Source: Polyporus tsugae (Eukaryota; Basidiomycota; Agaricomycetes; Polyporales; Polyporaceae). From it: a DNA stretch of 64,000 nt. Positions 57,079 through 64,000 of the stretch are shown here, piece after piece. The notes under the pieces are model-generated. The model ran no database searches and was not told where the DNA came from. It saw nothing but the letters and a program-made list of their open reading frames with translations. Where the stretch lies: positions 813,501 through 877,500 of the forward strand of contig JAHRBS010000014.1 of the NCBI GenBank assembly GCA_024305745.1, written 5' to 3'. The stretch's first letter is position 1, and every line of letters starts with the position of its first letter. The translations under genes and the position numbers were made by a program.

Positions 57079-58009
57079 TAAATACGGGGAGAGGTAAGGG
57101 GGGAGTGGTGGTGAGGGTGCAAGCGAGGGCAGTATCGATAACGTACGTGGAAGACATTCTGTGAACCTTGTGTGGGTGTAAGGAAGTCCGACGACAAACG
57201 AGGTTCCAGTCACAGGGCCCTGCGCCCAACAACAGCTTATAATACCACGACTTTCCCAGTTACGCCAAAGTGAAACAGGCAGTTGTGAAATCCGGCCACA
57301 CAAGGCCACATCACCATGACCATCGCCCGTACCACCATCATCAAGGTGAGCATCTTCTCCAGATTACTATGCCTGCTGCTGTTATTGATGCTATTCAGCA
57401 ATTTCTTTCCTTTATCCTTCAGCGCGCACCTTGTAGTACCCGAGGAATACCTGAGGTCGTCCGGTGTGCGGCGTACTACTGTGTAGGATCCGTATTCACT
57501 GGTTAAGCACAAACAAACCGCCTTGGAGGAGGGTTTGACTATGGGCCTCTAGGTTTGCAGCTTTCACATCGCTGATCGTATCGCCTCTCTTGATCGACCC
57601 ACGGCCGCACTCACTCAGAATTCAGTACCAGGTGAGGGTTCCCCAGATAGCAACAGAGAGAGGCCGAGAGACATGGCGGTTACTTTTGAGTTCCTTCAGG
57701 GTAAGATAATTGGCAAGATCCATGGTCTGACACCACCAGATATCCCCAGGCGAAGTCACTGCGTTTCGTTTTCGCCTTAAGTTCTATGGGTTCCACCCGT
57801 CAAGCCACCAAACATTTGGCTGTGCCAAAATCAGCCCCTTTGCGTCCACAAAGCGGGGAGAGAGGTATGGGCGCATCCAATATGATGTGTTTGACACTGA
57901 CCGCCTATGCCCACCGAAACGCTCGGGGTTGCATTGTATATCATGCTGTGGAGGGGAAAGTGCGAGGTAGACCTCTCTGCTGCTCTGCCGTATCCCCACA
58001 CTCTCTGCC
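57079..58009. other. Divergent region between Nudix gene and membrane-protein copy 1
   Basis: Contains both promoters. Most of it recurs in the second unit (59490-60678), including a GAGGTGAGCATCTTCTC-like block at about 57340 and 59912 and a TTTGGCTGTGCC block at 57814 and 60481. Confidence 0.5.
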
Positions 58010-58917
58010 ATGTCTTCGAACTCCTACTCGCACACGGTATTTATTGACGACACAGAGACGACCAAAATCCAGTATCAGACCATCCAGCTTGGGCCGTATC
58101 GCGGAAGAGGCTTCACTCCGTACTCGGGTGTGAGCACCGACGCTAAGGCGGGCCCGGTCTACGGTGGGACGTTAAGCGCGACAGTTGTCCAGGACGTCAG
58201 TGCAGCGGTGACATTCACAGGTACGCTTCTCCTTCTGCTTTGCCTTCGACACGGATTTTTACTGACATTGATGCAGGAACTCGTGTGTCAGTCTATGGGT
58301 CGCTCCGTCCTCCTCTTGGTAACGGCGTTTCGCTCCCATTGACGAAGTACAGCATACCGGACTGGGACTACGGAGGCGTCCCCGCAATGATCCCATACCA
58401 AGCACCCAACGTCACGAACCCCCAGAACAACGTGAACTTCTTCACGTCGGATGCCCTCCCATATGGCACGTACACTCTCACGATCAACGTCACCACCGCC
58501 AGCCCTCGTGCGCCTGTCTACCTGGATTACATCGCAGTGGAGGTTCCAGGTCCTGCGCCACCTTCATCTGCGTTCTCTCCTTCATTGCAAGCGACCGCAT
58601 CCTCTACCCCTACCTATCTTCCCGTAGCCGCCTTCATCCCGCAGTCCCATCTTCCCATTGGTGCCTTTGTCAGCGGAGTCCTTGCCGGAGTTTTGGGGAT
58701 TGCTGGGGCGTTCTTCGTGTTCTTCTACTACTTCAAGCAGAAACATCGTGTGATGCTTCCCGAGCACAATCATGGGAATACCGTTGCGGAAAAGTATGTC
58801 TTCTCAGCCTTTTGTGTCACTGTCAAGCCCAAGTGGATGGTGCTCGCATAGATAGGATGCGCATTGACAATATTGTCAATCTACAGATGTGGCGCCTCAC
58901 ATTGTACCGTCCACTAA
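58010..58917 (+). CDS. Single-pass membrane protein, copy 1, tail truncated
   Basis: Exons 58010-58220 and 58277-58793, then 58887-58917 if the last intron is used. The N-terminus is MSSNSYSHTVFIDDTETTKI without an obvious signal peptide. A beta-rich domain of about 160 residues follows (TPYSGVST, GTRVSVYGSLRPP, WDYGGVPAMIPYQAPNVT, LDYIAVEVPGPAP), a Ser/Thr/Pro linker, a helix (GVLAGVLGIAGAFFVFFYYF) and basic KQKHRVM. Compared with copy 2 there is one base fewer at the last donor, so splicing gives CGASHCTVH and a stop, and no splicing gives a stop at 58849-58851. Either way the about 185-residue cytoplasmic tail of copy 2 is lost. The layout resembles fungal surface-sensor proteins; the extracellular domain may bind a ligand or sugar. 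No family named with confidence. Confidence 0.75.
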
Positions 58918-60678
58918 CCCGGAACGGGGCGTATCGATAACACAACCGGGCGACCTCGGGCTTCACACTGTTCATCCGACAATGAACATCGTACATGAGC
59001 CACTACTCCTCGCACTTTTTTTCTCAGTCGTTGTTCCAACCGACTGAGGTGTCTACATTTCAAGTTCTATACACCATACGTTCCTGAACACTGTACTTGG
59101 CCGATGCTTATTACATCTTTAGTAATAGTCGTTCTTCTAACCGACTGGCCTGGACCTGACGCTCATACCGCCCGAGGTAGGTCCTCGCGCCGAATTCATT
59201 GCTTACATGGTATTTACAGTGTATGATTGAGACATGACGGGACTTTGATATCGTTGCTTCTTCAGCCAACCTGTGGCGACGTGACTGGCCAAGCAGTCAT
59301 CTATTCTTCTTCGGGTTCTTCATCGCCGGATCGATCAGTTCACTTCCTTCCACTTCAGACGTTCCTTTCCATGAGTGTCACCTCCCTACATACTCATGAC
59401 AATCTCAGCAAGCCCGCAAGAGATATCGATGTCGAAAAGTCCATGATGATGCGGGGTCGACGCGGATGGGAAAATCGAGGAGAGCACCTAAGAGGCATTC
59501 TGTCGTGTGTTCCCCCAAACTCGAGACCTGGTTTGAGGTAAGGGGGTAGTGGTGGTGAGGGTGCAAGCGAGAGCAGTATCGATAACGTACGTCGAAGACA
59601 TTCTGTGAACCTTGCGTGGGTGCGCAAAGAACAAACGACGCTCCAGTCACAGGCGCCCAGCAGCCATGGGCGGCTTTGCCACGTGGAAGCCTCAGCGCGG
59701 GACTTGGCAAGTTGGACTTTACCAAGACTCGGCGGACAATCCCTACCACCATCACTTTATGTACAGTGATATCTCTTTAAGCTCTTAATTGTTTTTGAGG
59801 CCGAAGGCTGCTGCTGTACGTGTGTGTTTTGTCATAGCCTTGCGTGCCATTTCACTCGGGTGACCCGTCCCGGCGGACTCGGACCTCCATCTCTGCGACC
59901 CGAACGCTGAGGTGAGCATCTTCTCGACCTCCTGTCGCTATTACTGATGTTATTCAGCTATTGATATCATTTATTCTACAGATAATACTTACCGGTATGC
60001 CGCAGCAAACGCGGGCCCACGCCGAATGAACGACCACGACTTAGCTACCCGACTGAGCGCTGAGCGGTACGCCCATAGATTGGACTCGAGGTCATGTGGT
60101 GCGTGGCATAGAAGTATCCCCCTATGTCTTCATGGGCAGGCCGTTTGGACAGATTTGGTGGCAGAAAAACGCGTCCGTGAAGGGCTCGATTACGGGCTCT
60201 AGGCTCGCACCTTTCGCCACGCTGGCGACATCGCCCTCTCTTGATCCACGCCTAGGGTTGCAGGGCATTCAGCTTGAATCATAAAGTGGGCTTCTCAGAT
60301 ATCAAGCGGTCGAACATGGCACTGACTGGAAATTCTCGAAGCCCTCGAAGCCCTAGTGGGTGTCTCCCGACGAGATCCGTGGTATCACCACCAAACTTAT
60401 CTCAATCGCGGTGACTACGTTTCGTCGAATTTTTCGTTTTAACGGGATTGCCTAGGTTCGATGCAGTAGACCACCACGCATTTGGCTGTGCCGAAAACAG
60501 CGCCTTTGCGCCCACAAAGGAAGAACGTATGCACCGGCGCGGCGCGCACGATGCGTTTGACCCTGATCTCCTATTATGCCCTCGGAAACGCTCGGGAGTC
60601 CGAGGTATATCATGCTGTGGGGTGCCGGAATGTGCGAGGCCAACCTTTTGCTGCTCTGCGATAACCCCACTGTCTGTC
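58918..60678. other. Duplication junction and upstream region of copy 2
   Basis: 58918-59450 contains the decayed former 3' coding tail of copy 1 and its 3' flank. The junction lies near 59455-59490. 59490-60678 mirrors the Nudix/membrane-protein promoter region of unit 1. No independent gene seen. Confidence 0.5.
59490..59700 (-). pseudogene. Captured 5' fragment of the Nudix gene
   Basis: Matches 57020-57215: the stretch encoding the Nudix N-terminus upstream of residue 20, and its leader. The segment with the start codon is deleted, so nothing can be translated. It records where the duplication broke. Confidence 0.7.
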
Positions 60679-62533
60679 ATGTCTTCGAACTCCTCCTCAC
60701 ACGCGATATTTATTGACGACGCGGATACGAGCAAAATCCAGTATCAGACCATCCAACTTGGTCCATATCGCGGCAAGGGCTTCACCCCGTACTCGGGTGT
60801 GAGCACCGATGATAGGGCAGGCCCGATCTATGACGGGACGTTAAGCGTGACAGTCGTCGAGGACGTTAGTGCGGCGGTGATTTTCGTAGGTACGCTTCCC
60901 TCCCACTTCACTTGACAAGGGACTCTTCTGATATGGATGCAGGAACTCGCGTTTCAGTCTACGGATCGCTCCGTCCATCCCTCCAAACTGACATCCCCCT
61001 ACCATTGACAAAGTAAGAATGGCCCAGCGCACTTTCGGGGGCTTGTGACATCCGTGACCAATCACGTGAAATGGGCGCCTAAATAAAAGTAAAGGTTAAT
61101 ATGGTGCGTCAAGTCAAGTTAAGTCAAGTTAAGTCTTGCAGCCAGCTGGTGGGTTCGAGTCCGCATCACCCAATTCGGACTTGTCTAGACGCCAAGCCGC
61201 CGTGGGCGACAGAACTTTTGTATCTCCTCCCTCATGGGGAACAAATTTAAAAATCGAGAACCATAACTTTGTCCATCCATGACCTGTATACAAAGTTATG
61301 GTCGCACATTTCTGTCTAAGACCCTGCCTCCCGAGCCTATAGTTTATTGGTGTTTTCTCCCAGCCAAAAGTGACTGAGCGTGACAGGTTCTGATCACGTG
61401 ATGCCCTCGAAAGTGCGCTGGGCCATTCTTACAGCATACCAGAGTGGGACTACGGGGGCGTCCCGGCTATGGTTCCGTACCAAGCCCCCAATGTCACGAC
61501 GCCCCAGAACGACGTCAACTTTTTCACTTCGGACGTCCTCCCGCTCGGCACGTACATACTCACGATCAACGTGACTACCGCCAACCCCAATGCCCCGTTC
61601 TACCTGGATTATATCGCGGTAGAGGTTCCCGGTCCTGCACCTTCATCGGCACTTTCTTCGTCATTACAGTCAACCGCATCTTCCAACCCTACATATCTGC
61701 CAGCAGCAGCCTTCATTCCGCAGTCTCATCGCCCCATCGGTGCTATCGTCGGTGGAGTCCTCGCCGGAGTCTTGGGACTCGTTGGGGCGTTCTTCCTATT
61801 TTTCTGCTATTTCAAGCAGAAACGTCGCATGATGCCTCCCGAGTACAATTATGGCAAGTGTACCATGGCGCAACAGGGTATGTCTTCTCCTCAGCCTTTC
61901 GTGTCCCGCCCAAATGGATTGTGCCCGCATAGACGGGATGTGCACTGACAACTTTGTCAACCTACAGATGCGCCGCCACATGTTATACCCTTCACTGACC
62001 CGGAACGCGGCGTATCGATGGCCCAACCTGGCGACCTCGGGCTCATGTTCGTGCCCGGACGATCTTCCATGGGATCTCAACCTTCAAGTTCATCCCGTCC
62101 CAACTCCCCTCCCCCTTCCGCCGCTTACTACTATTCTCGCGCCACCACTCCTCCAGTGCCTGGATACACGTCCATGTCGCCGCCGAGCTCCGATGACAGC
62201 AACTCGCGCGCGATATCTCCTTCGTCAAATCGCCCGGGCATTCGCGTGCCGATGCATGGCAAACGCGTCCTCAGCGCGGCTAGTGGTGATCCGGGTGACC
62301 GCTGGAGCATAGCGTCCTCCGCAATGGTCGACGTACCTCCCAACATCTCGGTCAACCGGGTCGAGGAGATCCCGGAGGACGAGGAACTTCCCCCGGTGTA
62401 CTCGCGTACGCCTCTCCCAGGAGAGAACTGTAGCACGGAGAACGTCTCGGGGGTCAATGACACTGTCGATCGGAGCATGACCGCCAGTCGCTGCGCTGAG
62501 GGTAGTGGCCAGGCGACTTCGGAGAAGAGATGA
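60679..62533 (+). CDS. Single-pass membrane protein, copy 2, with MITE-derived intron
   Basis: Predicted 429 residues from exons 60679-60889, 60943-61012, 61435-61877 and 61968-62533. The first and last introns match copy 1 in place and phase; the middle one (61013-61434) is an inserted MITE. Domains: N-terminal beta-rich domain as in copy 1 (QTIQLGPYRGKGFTPYSGV, GTRVSVYGS, YLDYIAVEVPGPAP), Ser/Thr linker, membrane helix at about residues 197-220 (AIVGGVLAGVLGLVGAFFLF), basic stop-transfer KQKRRMM, and a long Ser/Pro/Arg-rich cytoplasmic tail with PPVYSRTPLPGE, a PPxY-type site. The tail suggests recruitment of a WW-domain protein such as a Rsp5/Nedd4-type ligase (inference). Using the MITE as intron replaces Tyr-Ser by nothing and the split Lys/Ser codons by Asn; the frame is kept. 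Confidence 0.8.
61016..61429. mobile_element. MITE with TA target duplication, acting as intron
   Basis: 414 bp with perfect terminal inverted repeats (AGAATGGCCCAGCGCACTTT at the left, its reverse complement at the right), flanked by TA at 61014-61015 and 61430-61431, the Tc1/mariner signature. No coding capacity. It contains a TA-rich centre, an imperfect AAGTCAAGTT tandem repeat (about 61108-61134) and a GGTTCGAGTCC motif (61152-61162). The empty site is in copy 1 at 58347-58355 (AAGTACAGC). Confidence 0.92.
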
Positions 62534-64000
62534 TTTTCCTGCTATTCATGAGGACTTGTTGAGTCCTCCCGGCGAACTAGCCTTGTATGGTATCTACATA
62601 CGGTATCTACTGTTGACGACTCTGATGCTGCCTATGCTACAAGTTACGTCGGGCGACGTGACGGCCAAGTTGGCCGTCGTCTATTCTTCTGGTTCACTTA
62701 TGTTTCTTCATAACTGTATCAATCAGTCCGCTTCGGACGTTACTATTCATGCTATGTCTCGGAGGTCTCCCCACCATGAGAATCTCAGCAAGCCTGCAAG
62801 AGATGTCGAGAAGTCTATGATATGATGCCACCAGGTCGGAGCTCAAGGGCGCCTAATGCAACGTGGCATGATTCCGAGAATCCGAGAGACTCGGCGCAGC
62901 AAGGGGCCTTGGCGGCTTGCACTGGTGGCCAAGCACAGGCTGAAGCTCGCACTCACACCACCACACGCCGTCATAGTCTGAGTATACCTTCAACTTCGCT
63001 GCCTAATCCGGAGGACTTGGTTAACTACCACTCCCGGTTCTCTCCACCACACCGATATAATGGCTGTCCTGAACGCCCGTGCTGGTGAGTAGGCATCCCC
63101 TTTGCCCGAACCGCGGGACACCCCCTCCCGATCCCAGCTTCGCTGCGGAAGGGCCTAGAACACTCCGTGCTCCATGTGTCCATGTAATGGAGCTGGATGG
63201 ATTCTTGTTTTGCGTTGCGTTCTTAGAGTGCCGTACGTGTCTGATATGCTCATCCAAGCCCAGACCCTCGCCCGGGCACGAAGGAGGAGCCTCTCGGCAA
63301 CTTTCCTTTGATCTTCCTGTTCACGACATGCACGCTGTGTGCACTTTTTCTTCTCTGGCGTCGCGCGACCGCGCTCAGGACAGTGGTTGCCCATCAGTGA
63401 GTAACTCTTGTCAACTTTCGAACGTGCGTGCGTGGTGAAAGGAGGTCTCCTGGGTTTCCTACAAGAACGCCTTGCGACGGAGGGGAGACTCTGTGAGCAT
63501 AGCTTACGGTGCATATACTTATCACTGCTTGCGTCGTGTCAGACTACAAACCTGGAATCATGGCGAAGGTCGCATACGCCTCTCCACAGACGACGGACCG
63601 TCGGCACGCGAGTTTCTAGATGACGACTACGATGATGACAACGAACGACTTGGGGATTCTGAGCCGCTAGCCGTCACCGCAGAACGTCTGCGGAAAGCCG
63701 CGTCTCCGCCAGCGCCAGGAACGGAACAAGTTGCTCAGCCCACGGTTCTCTTCGAAGCGGATACGGAGGGGCCTCCGCCACCACCGCCGAAGGATTGATG
63801 GACCTCTTTGAATGATGACCCGGGTGAGTGCAAGGCTTCTGTACGGCATGTATTGTCTGCTGACTTCGGCGACAATATGTCAGAGTAGTACAGTACCTAT
63901 CATGTCGTTCGCGACGGCACGTTTGCCGATGATAATAACAATAGCTAATGCAGTCGATGCCCGTTCTTGAGCTTCTCCTCCCGCTTCTCGATACTACGAC
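62534..64000. other. Copy 2 3' flank and unassigned region at window end
   Basis: To about 62830 it matches the flank of copy 1. Beyond, a frame at 63472-63798 ends in an acidic segment (FLDDDYDDDNERLGDSEPL) and a Pro-rich tail (EGPPPPPPKD). It could be the 3' exon of a gene whose other exons I cannot define; a CAG/ACTACAAACC acceptor-like site lies at about 63540. No product is proposed. Confidence 0.35.

Larger units (their letters stand above)
57040..59455. repeat. Tandem segmental duplication, unit 1
   Basis: Matches 59490-62830 in the same orientation: Nudix 5' end, intergenic region, membrane-protein gene, and 3' flank ending in a GCAAGAGAT...GAAAAGTC block (59415-59440, matching 62793-62815). 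The copies are diverged by many substitutions and indels, so the duplication is not recent. Confidence 0.8.
59490..62830. repeat. Tandem segmental duplication, unit 2
   Basis: Second copy of 57040-59455, longer because it holds the 414-bp MITE and keeps the full C-terminal tail of the membrane-protein gene. Confidence 0.8.

Noticed and set aside
63472..63798. Frame with acidic and Pro-rich end as a complete gene
   Set aside because: No recognisable domain, uncertain upstream exons, and a competing frame across the same acceptor-like site; left unassigned.

Overview
This is filamentous-fungal nuclear DNA, most likely from an Agaricomycete (mushroom or polypore). Genes are interrupted by many short GT-AG introns of about 50-80 nt. 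They include a fungal CHO2-type phospholipid methyltransferase, a chloroperoxidase-type heme-thiolate protein and a DUF202 membrane protein, beside Ty3/gypsy retrotransposons and a RecQ-like/DUF6589-like pair of a kind I associate with this group. All exon models were built by eye from reading frames, splice signals and family knowledge; nothing was searched.

Layout. (1) 1-20.0 kb is a host gene block: DUF202 membrane protein (-), OXA1 insertase (+), a decayed monocarboxylate-transporter-like MFS gene, an MDR-type oxidoreductase (+), a secreted repeat protein (-), phosphatidylethanolamine N-methyltransferase CHO2 (-, 15 exons) and a TPR/J-domain co-chaperone (+). (2) 20.05-26.41 kb is a DNA element with about 235-bp terminal inverted repeats. 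It carries an intact RecQ-like helicase and, tail to tail 2 bp away, a DUF6589-like gene with two in-frame TGA codons. (3) 27.4-47 kb is a nest of Ty3/gypsy material. Element A (+) lies against a truncated LRR/F-box-like gene. Its integrase is split by an 11.3-kb element B (-) plus an inverted A LTR-leader. Element B has four extra reading frames between pol and its 3' LTR. (4) 47-50.3 kb is gene-poor. (5) 50.3-64 kb is a second host block: a GPI-type secreted protein, a Cdc20/Fizzy-like WD40 protein, a heme-thiolate peroxidase, a Nudix hydrolase, and a tandemly duplicated single-pass membrane protein.

Most striking points. A 414-bp MITE with TA target duplications sits in the second copy of the duplicated membrane-protein gene and supplies, with the flanking codons, an exact frame-preserving intron; the sister copy shows the empty site. 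The TIR element joins a RecQ-like helicase and a DUF6589-like protein in one mobile unit. Element B carries an env-position cargo of two small membrane proteins and a 710-codon unknown reading frame. TGA codons at probable former CGA positions recur through the mobile sequences, as expected if methylated CpG has decayed.
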